This document shows, piece after piece, positions 13,101-24,301 of a DNA stretch of 64,000 nucleotides. Below the pieces are notes generated by a model. That model was not told the origin of the DNA. It did not search any database and was given only the letters and a program-made list of their open reading frames with translations. Where the stretch lies: NCBI RefSeq assembly GCF_032854445.1, contig NC_088301.1, positions 22,933,808-22,997,807 of the forward strand, given 5' to 3'. The position numbers were made by a program, and so were the translations under genes. How positions within the stretch are numbered: the first letter of the stretch is position 1; each line of letters starts with the position of its first letter. This stretch comes from Liolophura sinensis. Its lineage: Eukaryota > Mollusca > Polyplacophora > Chitonida > Chitonidae.

Positions 13101-16100
13101 CCTTCATCATTACCCTTGTCAAATTCCCCCGGATGCTGCTGATGTATCTACAGAAAAAGTAAGAGAAACTGGTTTTCTTCACACATGGCATTGAAAATAA
13201 AGATTACATGTAGCTGCCACTCACTATCTTGGCTGTTTCCTTTTCTGCTGAGTGCCAGGAATCAATCATTTCTTGCCATTTCCTTGTAAAATTAGGAGAA
13301 TGAGGTGAAACAGTTTCCCATTACCCATATCCAGCTGTGGTATAAGTAGCAAATTCTTGAGTGTGACATGGAACACCTATGAAATAAGATGAATAAATGA
13401 ACAGTTTTGAATATATGATGGTTAGGGTTAGGGTGTACCTGTATGTATTGAGAGTAAGACGTACATAAAAATATCCATTTTTATACATATACAGTAAACT
13501 GTATCGTTGTATAACCGTGGATTTTGCTCATACATGAAAAATTCATAAGTGGGGAGTGAAAGTTTGTTACAGCATGAATAAATAAATAAATAAATAATAC
13601 TACACAATAAAAACACATGTATTTTCAGCAATTACATATAATGTACATATAAATTGTCAGAAGAAGTGGATAGTAACTGTATATTGATTTGAATTGCTAA
13701 TCCCTTTCTTTCAGATTTAAAGGCAAAGAGAATGCTTGTGCAAAATACTGTTTGAAGTGCTGTTCATGTTGCCTTTGGTGCCTGGAAAAATGTCTCAAAT
13801 TTCTGCATGCAAATGCATATACATATATAGGTGAGTACTGTAGGATACAGGGAAACATAGACCTAGTATTTTAATAGATATATACACACAGGTGATGTGT
13901 CTGTTACAGCATATATGTTACATACATATTTATTATCTGAAATTGGTTACGTATGTGCCAAGAACAAATGTATTATGACCATATTAGGACTTTTGTCATT
14001 GTTTTAAAATTAGACATTTGCTATGGTGTTGGGAAGTTTGTAAAGGTATTCTCTCTTTTTTTTCAGCAATCAGAGGGACCAACTTCTGCTCATCTGCCAG
14101 AAAGGTGAGAAATACAAATACAAAATGTATATACATGATCATTAATTAGGTTTGCTGTTAAAAAAGTTAGTTTAGTATCAAAGTAAATAGTGTTTTCCTC
14201 TTAAGTTCAAGACTTTTTTCTCCAAACAAGTTCTTAATTGTTGCTCAGGCAGTGCATAGCTAAGGCTTAATTAAGTTTTTCTTTTAATTTACTTGTGCAC
14301 ACGGCTGTTGTATTCCTGAATACCTTGTAATGTTTAATGAAGCTTTTTCTTTGTGGTCATTGCAGGCTTTCACAACAATAGTAAACAACGCCCTCCGAGT
14401 AGCAGCTATCAACAGTATTGGGGATTTTGTTCTTTTTCTGGGGAAGATTGGCGTGGCAGCAGCCACAGGTGCTATAGCTATTGTCTGGTTAAAGGTGAGT
14501 TAATAGGTACAGCTTTACATGTACCTGGGTAGATAACAGCCCTTCATAATGGTGTAACTGTTTGTGTCCATCAGCTGCTAAACAGTATTATTTACTTTAT
14601 AACTAATTTTTTCGAATCTGTTATATAGTACATGTTGTGGCCACAAGTGTCACTTCATTTTAAAATTGTTTAATAACACATTGAGACATAAATATACATA
14701 TGCTTGGATGAATCATCTTATATCATGTACATTTAGTATGATCAGGTATGATTGTAACCAGGTATGATCCCAGTATGAGTAATTGCACAGATCTACCTAA
14801 AATGTAGCTACATGACTGACAAATGTAATACTGTATTTCTTCTAATTTTTGGACACCTGGCCTGCTCATTTTAGCAATTGTAGTAGGATTATTGAGTATT
14901 GAATTCTATTGAATATTGAGATTCTTTTTTGTCACATGGTTAGATCATCTAATGAACAACATACTCATATCTTTACTTTTCCAAAAGGCTGGTAAAGGAA
15001 TGTAATATTCTACTTTCAACACCACTTATATCTGTCCCAAAAATTAGAAGAATTAAGGTATAAAGTTTGGTACTCTATAGAAGTTAGTAAGTTCTGGTTT
15101 CAGTGACACTTTGAGTTTCCTTAAATAAGTCAATGAACTATGATTACAAGGAATAATGTTCAGATAAGAACATACTGTTCTGATTTTTTTTCATTGCTGT
15201 TTTTTTTTTTTTTAAATAAGTATTACTTTCTTCAACTGAATGTTTGAATCATTTACTCTGTGGACTTTATTATTCATAATTTGATGTTGTTTCTTTGCAG
15301 AAGAAGGATGATCTCCACTTTTTTGCCATCCCAGTTCTATTGGTGGTTGTATTTGCATATTTTATAGCCAAGTGTTTCCTCTCTGTATATGAGGTAGGAA
15401 CTAATTTTGTTAACTACCTGGAGTGATGCAGTGGTGTAATCTGATCTTGTCTCAACCATAAAAAGACATGACTGTATAAATATGTATCATTTCAATCTGG
15501 TTTGATTATAGATTATAATGGATGCCTCCTAACTGCATATTGTATGTACTTCTTGTCATATGTAGTAAAGTGTGGGTTTCCTAACACTCTGTCTGGTTTT
15601 CTACCACCATAATGTTAGCCGCCATCATTTAAATCAATTATTCTCAAGTACAGCATAAAACACCGATCATATAAATAAAATATTGTTTATACTTTAGTTA
15701 ATTTATTTTTGTACATCTGTGTTCTTAACCTTTTTGGAAAATCATGATGAGGGGAAGATAATTTTGCTTTGCCATGTAAAGGTAATTTGATGAACATGAT
15801 TTTCTGGATGTTTGTCATGTACCTGAGGTGGTGCAGTGGTTTAGTCAAATTTGTATTTTACAAGAAAAGTTGTATCAGAAATTGTATATATTCCATGTGT
15901 TCTTTTGTCTTTTTTTTGACAGATGGTGGTGGATGCTTTGTTACTGTGCTTCTGTGAGGACACAGAGATGAATGATGGCTCACCAGAGAAACCCTACTCC
16001 ATGGACACGTCATTAATGGTATGTGTCACAGAGTAAAATTTCAGTGCAAATTGATGTCATTAATAGTAGGTGTCATTATTGGTAGGTCTAACAGAATTAA

Positions 16101-17902
16101 ATTTCATTGCACATAAGTGTCAATAATGGTTAGTGTAGCCATAGTAAATGTTAGTGCAAATACATTTAGGCATCATGGAAGGTGTATTGTGAGCGAATTA
16201 AGTTTTAAGTACTTTAACTAAGTCTAGTTAATTGTTAATTAAGTATAACTGAGTTAAATTTTGGTGCAAATAATCTTAGTTCATGTTGTTAATGTTTTTT
16301 GTAACTAATTTAAGATGTTGTAGAGTTCAGTTGCCACCAATGTTTTGAAAAATTCTCAGAGAACTATGGGGTGTAGAGAAATAATTTGGACAGTTTTATG
16401 AAGCTTGCATCTGTAGTGACATAAACACATCAGTTTTAGCGTCATTTTCATAATAATTGTGTGCATAAATTCCACTGAAAAAAGTGTGTTAGTGGTTGAA
16501 AAGTTGAAGATTTATAGTAGGCATAGGCATTGTTTACAATAGAAGTAGCCAAGTTAAATTTCAGAGCAAATTAAATTTAATTGGAAGTTCTACAAGTGAA
16601 GACTTCAATTGTAATTCAATCTCATGCCACATATAATGCATGATAATAACAAATGGGATTGTAATCCAGAGTAAAGCTAATTCCAAGCTGAAATCCCACT
16701 TTGGAGGCTCTAGATACATGTACATGTATGTACTGATGAAAGAGCAATTGGTATTTTTAATGATGTTATCTGGCTATTTCTGATTCCTTATGGGACTGTG
16801 GATTGTAGCACAGAATGTCATTTTGCCCTGATGTGTTGTTAGTAAGAGACAGCTCTATTTGTAAAGGTTGCAGCTTGATATCAGATGCCTGATCTGATTA
16901 AGTTTTCACAGTGTCCTCTGCCTGTGTTATGAAAGAGCAGACCATTAGGCAATCTTTAGATTTGGCGCTTGATGACATTTGATCAAAATGTAGTCTGTAA
17001 CATTTTGCTCTATCTTAAATATCACAGAAATTATGTTGTCAAGCTACCATGTGACATTAATGGAAGCCTTTTAGCAAATGGAATAAAGGTAGCCTGATGT
17101 GGATGGCATAATAACCCTTGACCCCAGGTGTCACTAGTTCATATACTGGTATTTTATATGCACTTGTATAGATGTGCAGGTTATCGAATGACTACCAGTA
17201 TATTATAGAGACAGAATTGACCATGTTATCAGTTACCACAGGTTTTGCCGGAGGGGTGTGGGCGGGGGGATGGGGGTGGTCTCAGTGTCTGCGAGACGCC
17301 CTATTCTGACAGAATGGGAGATATAGGGAAAATACTTGTAATAGAAACTTGAGATTTCAAATTCTGGCTAAATCTGTGTCAGTCATAGGAATGCATTTGT
17401 GCAGTTTAAGTTTTCTTGAACTTCTGTGGTTTTGAGCCAAATGGACAAACTCTCTTTGGCAAATAACACAATGACGTCATGTGCAACTGATATAATCTCG
17501 TTATTTAGTAAACATGCATATGTACGTTACTCATTTTCACAAATTGATTTTTTTTTTTTTTTTTCTAGCAGCCTATGTTACACCAGGAAATCATTATCCT
17601 GAGAATGACACAATTTGTAAGAGAGTTGGGAAAATTATATATGCTCTGGTATTAATTTACGGAAGGTTATGAGTGTGGGATATGGTAACGTAACTGTGTC
17701 CAGGTCAAAACTATTTTAACATGAAGATTAGTAAATTTACCTTTTTTTAAAAATTTTGTTGATGTTACAGGGTGTTTGCTAAAACCATATTTGTTGAATT
17801 ATCTTGCAGAAATTTGTGACCAGCAGTAGTAAGAGGCTAGACCATCTCAGAAAGCCTGACCCCGAGGCCTCTGAGGAGGAAAGTGAACCTGCCCGTGTGT
17901 AG
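1128..17902 (+). CDS. SLC44A1: Choline transporter-like protein 1, 5'-partial (first exon outside window)
   Basis: Multi-pass choline transporter of the plasma and mitochondrial membranes (family knowledge). I rebuilt 15 exons: 1128-1226, 4101-4243, 8174-8386, 9161-9306, 10215-10304, 10846-10988, 11570-11756, 12213-12378, 13018-13158, 13715-13830, 14067-14104, 14366-14494, 15301-15393, 15923-16018 and 17810-17902. They total 1893 nt, or 630 residues plus TAG, with phase kept at every GT-AG junction. Human CTL1 has 657 residues, so only about 20-30 N-terminal residues are missing. Close matches to remembered human CTL1 include GCTDI before TM1, [56 protein letters not shown] and [10 protein letters not shown]. 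An NVT sequon lies in the first extracellular loop. The acidic tail replaces the serine/glycine-rich vertebrate tail. CTL1 fits better than CTL2/4 because the first extracellular loop is short. The start codon is not visible. Confidence 0.95.
1271..1478. mobile_element. MITE family 'AATTCTTCAACC', copy 1 (diverged)
   Basis: About 208 bp with imperfect terminal inverted repeats. The left end has TTATTCTTCAACCTTTTTAC and the right end has GCGAAAAGTGAGAAATTAGG. Related copies lie at 18970-19183 and 42708-42927. They also share internal words such as TTTATTCAGACATATTCTGA and GATAAAATTATACTT. No coding capacity. Confidence 0.6.
2219..2558. mobile_element. PIF/Harbinger-like MITE, copy 1
   Basis: About 340 bp with terminal inverted repeats. 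The left end reads AGGCCAATTCCACTGCAC; the right end, reverse-complemented, reads AGGTCAATTTCCATTGCAC. It is flanked by a TAA on each side (2216-2218 and 2559-2561), the 3-bp TWA target duplication typical of PIF/Harbinger elements. A diverged copy in the opposite orientation is at 45022-45322. No transposase is present, so it is non-autonomous. It sits in an SLC44A1 intron. Confidence 0.65.
4244..8173 (+). other. Large SLC44A1 intron with little structure
   Basis: A 3.9-kb intron. Apart from a minus-oriented SINE at 5739-5890 I see only AT-rich sequence, ACATGTA words and short chance ORFs. No conserved coding segment was recognised on either strand. Confidence 0.6.
5739..5890 (-). mobile_element. 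SINE (CACCAATCAAATA-tail family), 5'-truncated
   Basis: Read on the minus strand it runs from a GTCCAGCTCATGCTGG body, through GGATGGTCATGG and a degenerate GCCGGCTGCCATCATAT block, to ATTCTTGAATATGGCATAAA and CGCCAATCAAATA. This is the same block order as the full copy at 45441-45712, but it lacks the tRNA-like head. Confidence 0.75.
9620..9819. other. Assembly gap (200 N) flanked by C runs
   Basis: Exactly 200 N, a placeholder length. A C-rich flank precedes it (9600-9615) and about 21 consecutive C follow it (from 9820). The homopolymer probably broke the assembly. It lies inside an SLC44A1 intron and does not interrupt an exon. Confidence 0.95.
10581..10669 (+). mobile_element. Shuffled SINE fragment
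   Basis: The conserved 3' domain (GCCGCCGTCATATAAGTGAA, ATTCTTGAGTAC) comes first. It is followed by a body piece that normally precedes it (ATGGTCATGGGTTTCCCC), then the tail CCAATCAAATAAATAAAT. The order is rearranged compared with the intact copies. It ends about 45 bp before the triplicated acceptor. Confidence 0.7.
10700..10905 (+). repeat. Triplicated intron/exon boundary of an SLC44A1 exon
   Basis: A segment of about 66 bp occurs three times in tandem. It holds a T-rich tract, a CAG or ACAG acceptor, and the first ~45 bp of the exon (coding [15 protein letters not shown]). The exon-like starts are at 10714, 10778 and 10846. Only the third copy runs on into the full exon and joins the previous exon in phase. 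From the first acceptor the frame meets a stop within the second copy. From the second it enters a wrong frame through the third. See findings. Confidence 0.9.
15571..15682 (+). mobile_element. SINE fragment (3' half)
   Basis: Diverged 3' half of the CACCAATCAAATA-tail SINE. Recognisable blocks are GTGGGTTTC, CTACCACCATAATG, GCCGCCATCAT, TTCTCAAGTACAGCATAAAA and CACCGATCATATAAATAAA. It lies in an SLC44A1 intron. Confidence 0.65.
16019..17809 (+). other. Last SLC44A1 intron, no recognisable element
   Basis: AT-rich intron. It has loosely repeated short phrases near 16030-16290 (GGTGTCATTA, TTAAATTTC, AGTGCAAAT), a G-rich patch at 17249-17280 and a T-run at 17549-17566. No conserved coding or complete mobile element was seen. 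Confidence 0.5.
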
Positions 17903-18509
17903 CAGAAAATCTGGACACATCATCACCACACATCGTCATGTGCCTAAAACTATCATCCACCACCTGTCATCAGGCCACAAATCTTGTGCTGCTCAAACTC
18001 CAAGAGATTTTATTCGTTGCCCAAGTGTGTGTGTGTGTGTGTGTGCATCGTGTTGTTGTGGCTATTCAACGGATCCATGCATTTTACTGTGTACTTCACC
18101 TGTTCATGGACATTTGAACCGAATCGTTTATTGTTCAGAGCTAAGCACATCGGTTCAGGGGGATATGATACCAGTGTTGTGGCTTACAAGTATCGCATTT
18201 TCAACACGAGTGAAATATAACCAACATGGGAAGGACTCTACCTGTGATTGACAATGTGTACAGCTCTGTTCATAGTGGATGTGACATATCATTACATATA
18301 TATGTATGTAAATATAAGTATAGATCATTGCCGTTGTTATCATTCTCAAGTGTTTTAACATGTCGTCAATGAACAGCGAATTCAACTTTTTGCAAAATAT
18401 AGCTTGTTTGACAAACTCTTTCCAACAAGTATTAATAATACATGTATACCACAGTTAATGTTGTATATTTTTGTTTCTGGCTGCATTGAAAGGAAAGGAA
18501 ACACCTTTA

Positions 18510-18515
18510 AATAAA
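18510..18515 (+). terminator. Candidate proximal poly(A) signal of SLC44A1
   Basis: AATAAA, 608 nt after the stop codon, in an A-rich context (CCTTTAAATAAAGTATGC). This is the first canonical hexamer after the stop. Confidence 0.5.
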
Positions 18516-18897
18516 GTATGCAATGTCTAATAGACTAATTCATGCTGATTCCAAATATGGTCTTTATGATGTGTGTATAGTGGATGGAATTACAGTCTGT
18601 TTAGCAGGAAAAAAGAATTTTTGATATACTTTATTGTATTCATTGTGGCCAATGTAGCTCAGTGTTTGTTACAGTAGTAGCAATTAAGAAAAATTGCTTG
18701 GAATTTTAAAGAGAAAAATCTTAAAAAGCATATTTGGCATCTGCGCGAAATGTCCTTTCTGATTAGACGTACTTTTATATTTAATGGTGTATTACTGTCT
18801 TTTAGCAAAATCCATCAATCAAAATGTAACATTCTTTGTTGTCTGAAGAGATATGGCTGTTCAGCAGATTGTCAATGAATCACGTGTGAATTGATGC

Positions 18898-18898
<1 letters not shown>

Positions 18899-18922
<24 letters not shown>
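18899..18922. repeat. AT dinucleotide microsatellite
   Basis: About 12 consecutive AT units starting just after GATGCAT, in the SLC44A1 3' region. Confidence 0.95.
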
Positions 18923-18930
<8 letters not shown>

Positions 18931-18969
18931 CAGATGAGAGAAGATTTAATTAACATGGTATATGATACT

Positions 18970-19183
18970 ACCCTAATTCCTCAACCTTTTTGCATATGAA
19001 AGAGCAATTTTCAGTGCAATTTGTGCACATTTTTCATTTAATTTTAGAAACAGAACTAAATTAGTTGGATTTTCCAATTCCCAGGCTTCACGAAAAGTAT
19101 AATTTTATCAATCTACACTGTTGCCATCATATTATGCTTGAATGAACACTGTGCAAACTTGCAAAAAGGTTGAAGAATTACGA
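18970..19183. mobile_element. MITE family 'AATTCTTCAACC', copy 2
   Basis: About 214 bp with clear terminal inverted repeats. The left end is CCTAATTCCTCAACCTTTTT; the right end is GCAAAAAGGTTGAAGAATTA. This is the best-preserved pair of ends of the three copies in the window. The interior is AT-rich and non-coding. Confidence 0.7.
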
Positions 19184-22100
19184 TACATGCATGTGGACTA
19201 TAGTACTGTAGCATCTGTAAATATGTACATCTAGCTGTTCCTCTGATGAAAACAGTTTCAGGCCAACTGCAAGTTTATTGAAGGTCTCAATACAGCTGAT
19301 CCAAATTCTCTATGTAGTGATGGTGGTGACAGGGAGATACATGTAGTATTATAGGAAATACTTATAAAGTACTCCCCCTCCCTTCGTTTATAGCCTTGAG
19401 TCTCATGTTGATATGTTGGTAGAATTCTATTTTTGTAAATTTGCCTGAAGAAATGAGTGGATTTGATTTTAGTGTCATTTTTTCTATTTAAGTAGAATTT
19501 CTGTGCATATATGACTTTTACTGCATTCATGTAGACATGTTTTAATGGGTAGTGCCTGCTTTTTACTGTCTTATTGATGTGTAACGTATCATGAAAGTTT
19601 TGCCTGTGGTTGTATACATGTACATGCATTTTGTTGGAATTTACTTCCGCTTGGTTGCGAACAAATATGTTCTGGCCAATACCCCCAAAATCATTCTGTG
19701 AAGACTTGCAAATATGCACAATTAATGCACAGTGTGTAAGACCTATTTTAAATGATATTGTTTGTGGTATTTCCCAAGTAAGTTTTTAGTTGGCAATGTT
19801 TATCCTAATGTACCAAGATTGTAGTGACTAGGCTGTACCTAAAACACTTGTACTGCATTTCTAGGTCACATGCATGGCAGGAACTAAATTGTACATGTAC
19901 AGTGGTTTCATGATGTTATTAAACTGAAGAAACTATACATAGGGATCACACTCAAGCAAAGGGTTAGCCAGGGTGTGTTTCAGGGTCTTTGAGACACCTT
20001 ATTCCTACAAAAATGAACATGGGGCAGATAAGGAAAATAGAAGAAAAGTTGGAAAGGAGATGCAGACAGTGCATGCAAGTAGAACTACTTTTTGATATGC
20101 ATGTTCTTTGTTGTACTTAAGCCTGCCCTCAAAAATTACTTACTGGATATAAAAGGGTCCTTTCAGAAAAAGGAATTCTGCTTTTTATTGTGGTTAATGG
20201 AAAGCAGTACATGCAAGGATTTTATGGAAACTACATGTAACATGGAAAACAAATTTTTTTGTCAATATCACTTTAAAAACTTTACGGAATGTTTTTTGGT
20301 GGGTTGGTCGGGTTATGAACATAATGAATGTATTTTAACAATGATCAGTATAATACAGATTTTTGGGTGTGTTAACAGTGCAGGTCACTCCTAATCCACT
20401 GCCATTTAGGAGTTGCCCACACTACAGTATACGTTTCAGTACAATAAAGGTATATAATGATAAGCTGCACATTTATCTGCAGCCCCGCCATAGATTTATT
20501 GTAATTTAAACAATTAAATTCAGCTATGATAATATGTTCTTGATACCTGTGCAATTCATTTTATCATACTTAACATATTTATTATTACAAGTTGTTGAGA
20601 AGAGTGGAGATTACAAAGAAAAAAAAAACGTATGCATGTGTCAAGAACAACAGTTGGCCAGAGGCCATGCCAAATGGCGGCTACTTCAGAGAGCAGTCAG
20701 AATGCTTAAAAGATACGTGGCTTACATGTATAGCTTTTGCTGCACCAGCAGTGACTTGGGGCTTCATCATGTGTTGTCAGGGACATTGCACAAGGCGCAG
20801 GTTAAATGTAAGGCTTCTTCTGTAAAGCATGCCTTGGCAATTAATAGCAACGGTGTGAAATGCTCCCTCAAAACCCAGCTGTAATACTTAAATGCAAATC
20901 ACCCACTGTACAAGTTTTTCTTGTGCAATCAGAGAAACACCACACACATGCAAGAACATTGGGCTTCCTTTTATCCGACATGCCTATATAGCACCCACTC
21001 ATCACCATCAACATGACCCAAATACATCTACATGTATTCGTGACATGGCATTAAGCCATAATCATTCATTCATTCAGTGTTTTCTAGTGAAAAAACAGCT
21101 GCAGCATGTTCTGTAAGTTTAGTTTAATAGGATGTTTATCTCTCCTTTATTGTTCCTAACGGTCTAACTGGTCACAAGCTGAGGCCATATTGCACAACTC
21201 CTACACACATACATAAATGTAAACACACGTTTTCTTGCCCTTTTTGTCATACAGGTATTTGTAAGAATAAGTATAATCAACAATGTTTTGTTTCATTTAA
21301 AGCCAGTTTCAAAATTGATTGAGGTGAATTTAGAGGTATATGTACTACCAGGAAGATCTCAAGGCTCGCCAAGTAGTATAGGGAATAGGGGTTCTGGCGC
21401 ACCCCCCCCCCCACCCCCTTGGGGTCCTCCCCATAACAAATAGAGGCTCCCTCTATTCACTGTTCACTGAGTGTTTACTACATTCTGTGATCTAGCAGCA
21501 CAAAGTTTAGGCTTCAAAGAATTGGGGTTGTCGTACTGTAGGTGAATTTAATATTACAGATATCTTGTTACCATCCCTGAGGTGTAGCGTTTTCTGAGAC
21601 AAAGTCTCATCTCTTTTGTCATCTGTTGAAACATACAAACTACTTTAACACTTAACTTCCTGTGCACCCTGAAATTCCCTTGAAACATGGCTTATGTTTT
21701 TTTTTTATTTAATACATACTGTTATCAGTGACTGCCATATCAGAAAATTGTCATGATGTGATCTAGAAATGTTTGTTGAGAGAATGGGTCGATTGTTTTG
21801 CAAATAAAAAAATGACTTGATACATTTGCTGACATTTTCCCATATAGGTATTGAGCAAGTGTGTGCAAGACATATACACACATAGCTAATCAGGTGTAGG
21901 GATGTATCCTGACAATACCTTGAGTCACAAATTGTATGTGTTTTGTGTCAGTGGTGCATTCTTTTTGTTTAGAACAAGGCAAATGATGCAATTACATAAA
22001 TGCTACTGTATTATTAAATTTAGCTTTGCAAAGCACATTGCTCACACTCTTAAAATAATTATTGAAAGAGTTAATTTTGGTAATGCTAATAGATACACAA

Positions 22101-22449
22101 GTCTTCTAGTATTTATGTTGTTCAGTCATGTCTGTCTCCATAATAAGGTACAACCTTTTTGTATTTGTAACTGTATCTCTCAAAGCAGTTGTATTACATG
22201 CATTATCAGGTTAGGCTGAGCTTAGCAATTATCCAGTACATAAAGCTGGTCTTGGTTTGTATAAGTGTACACATGTGTATAATCACATTGCAGTGGTGCT
22301 TCCATCACCTCATTGTTTTGTTCTCGCTGGACTAAAAGTTCATTCCCATGTTAGTCTTGTTTATGAACAATGTACATACAGATATACTTGTTCATGTATT
22401 CCTTTGCCCCGCAGTTCAGTTTAAAGGTACCCTAACTGTTTAAAGGAAT

Positions 22450-22545
22450 GTGCTGCCATGGACACATATACGAAGCCCTAGAATGTTCTGCCATGGACAC
22501 ATTAAAAAGGAAGCAAGGGATTGTGCTGCCATGGACACATTATTA
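22450..22545 (+). repeat. Three tandem copies of a CTGCCATGGACAC unit
   Basis: CTGCCATGGACACAT starts at about 22452, 22488 and 22526, a period of 36-38 bp, with A/G-rich spacers that also resemble each other. It lies within the possible long 3'UTR of SLC44A1. Function unknown. Confidence 0.75.
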
Positions 22546-23508
22546 GAAAGGCTTTTGTGGCAATTTTTTTGGAAGCAAACCATTTCAGCATTATCTAAAA
22601 TCAGATAAGAGTTCACTTTCACAAAACCTATTTAATCACATTGCCTTGTATGTGGCATTTTAAGTGGAGCAAGGTTATTAAATGCAAATTACAAGGAAGC
22701 TGATGTACATTGTTTTGTGAAAATGGACCCAAGGTAACATCAGATCCAGAATTTCAGAAAAATTACAAACAGCACTTAAAAAACAGTTATGTGAAAATGC
22801 AAGTTTTGACAGCCAACCTTGACTAAATCACTTAGGAATTTCTCATTGGAATAACTCTGCGATTGATCGACTTAAGCTCGGTATACAGGAGTTCCCGCAA
22901 GCACCTTTCATGATGTATTTCGTCTTTTATCCTGGTTGTCCGCTTGCCAAGCTTTAGGTTATACACAAATGCTGTACATGTACGTATTGCTTTTCATATG
23001 AACAATGTGATTTATTGATATAATCCAAACCTGTGATACATTGGTTGTGTCCAAACTCTTGGATATTGTTGGTAGAAACTTTTTTTTTGCCTCGACATAG
23101 AATGTCTCATTCTACCAGAGGACAGCTGATGGTCTTCTGTTTTTCTTATGTAATCATGCACTGTTTTTGTCCGATACGGCTGTTATCCCCAGGACAGCAA
23201 ATTTGTAAAGTGTGTTATATGAATAGTTACAATTTAGCTATTTTACCTTATTACAGTTATTTGAATAGTGGTTTTCTTTAAAAAGAGTATAAAAGATTTT
23301 TGTCAGATCCCAAATGTAATTGTATTACATGTGACAACTATGTACATGTATGAATGTCTGTTAGATGTTACAACAAACTTGTTTGTGGGATGTAAATTTT
23401 ATCACCTTTGTCATTACATAATGTCTCATATTTTAACTGCTTTTTTATGATCAAGCATTGTGAAAATATGTAATTCATGTTAATCCTTCCATCATTTTAA
23501 TTCCTGTA

Positions 23509-23514
23509 AATAAA
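23509..23514 (+). terminator. Candidate distal poly(A) signal
   Basis: AATAAA in TTCCTGTAAATAAAGTTTC, followed by a T-rich stretch, which is a good cleavage-site context. It could be the distal end of SLC44A1 or the end of an unseen transcript. Confidence 0.4.
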
Positions 23515-23814
23515 GTTTCAACTATTTTCAAATGGTATCTGTTTTCTTCCACTTTCTTCAAAATCCAACAATAACATATTTTATAATTTTGTTTGCTTCT
23601 TATTGAAATCTTTTCATAGAAAGAAATAGTAATATCTTTCAACTTCTGTACTGTCGAATGCCTTTATTAACTAACGAACTAACATTTCATTCTTTAATTT
23701 GGTTGGTGTTTTATGCTGTGCTACAGATCACCAGTGTATTGGTTGATGGAACAAATTGAACATAACCTGGAAAAAACATTACACCTCGCGAGACACGTAC
23801 TCAACCTGTCATAC

Positions 23815-24056
23815 AGGGAGCAGACTGTGATCTAGTGGTTAAAAGTGCTTGTCTCAACTGGTAAGACACACCAGGTGTGGGTTCAAACCCAGGCTTGACC
23901 AAGGCATTTATTGATTTCCCTAGCTGCTTGTGCAGCTTAATGTTGGTTGAAGATCACTTGTCTTCCAACCCTGGCCTCCTCCACCCATAAAAATAATATG
24001 TATAAAGTGAACAATTCATGAATATGGCAATAAGCAACAACCAAATAAATACAAAA
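23815..24056 (+). mobile_element. SINE with tRNA-Glu-like head
   Basis: The head has an A-box-like TGATCTAGTGGTTAAAAGTG and a B-box GGGTTCAAACCC about 45 bp later, as in tRNA-derived SINEs. A non-tRNA body follows, and the element ends GCAACAACCAAATAAATACA. The tail resembles that of the other SINE families here (AAATAAATA after CAAY), which suggests a shared LINE partner. It is not a tRNA gene because the acceptor and anticodon stems do not close. Confidence 0.6.
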
Positions 24057-24301
24057 AGGACAGGTCAAGGTCTACTGGTCTTACTAGCCACCAAGAATCT
24101 GTGCACAGGTATATAAAATATAATACAGATAGTTAAGAATTGTGTTTATCACTTATTTCTGTGTAGGCAGCTTATGCAAGTGAAATTCATTGGTTAAATC
24201 ACACAAGTCAAATGACCTTCATTATAGTGAAGAATGGAGAAATGTTTAAAAAAATTAATTTAATAATCATAAAATGATTAAACAAAAATCATTGAAGTTG
24301 G

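Larger units (their letters stand above)
17903..23530 (+). other. SLC44A1 3'UTR and downstream region, two candidate poly(A) sites
   Basis: AATAAA occurs at 18510-18515 (about 0.6 kb after the stop). It occurs again at 23509-23514 in a convincing mRNA-end context (TGTAAATAAAG followed by T-rich sequence). The short form gives a UTR of about 0.6 kb and the long form about 5.6 kb. The interval holds a GT run (18025-18045), an AT run (18899-18922), a MITE (18970-19183) and a small CTGCCATGGACAC tandem repeat (22450-22545). No other gene was recognised. The ORFs here, up to 153 codons, look like chance. Confidence 0.5.

Noticed and set aside
13425-13436. Telomere-like GGTTAGGGTTAGGG
   Set aside because: Only two units inside an SLC44A1 intron; not a telomere array.
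19258-19719. 153-codon minus-strand ORF, the longest non-repeat ORF outside known genes
   Set aside because: Low-complexity His/Asn/Lys-rich translation of AT-rich DNA, no recognisable domain, and antisense to the likely SLC44A1 3'UTR.
23830-23890. tRNA gene
   Set aside because: A and B boxes are present, but the cloverleaf does not close and a SINE body and AAATAAATA tail follow.
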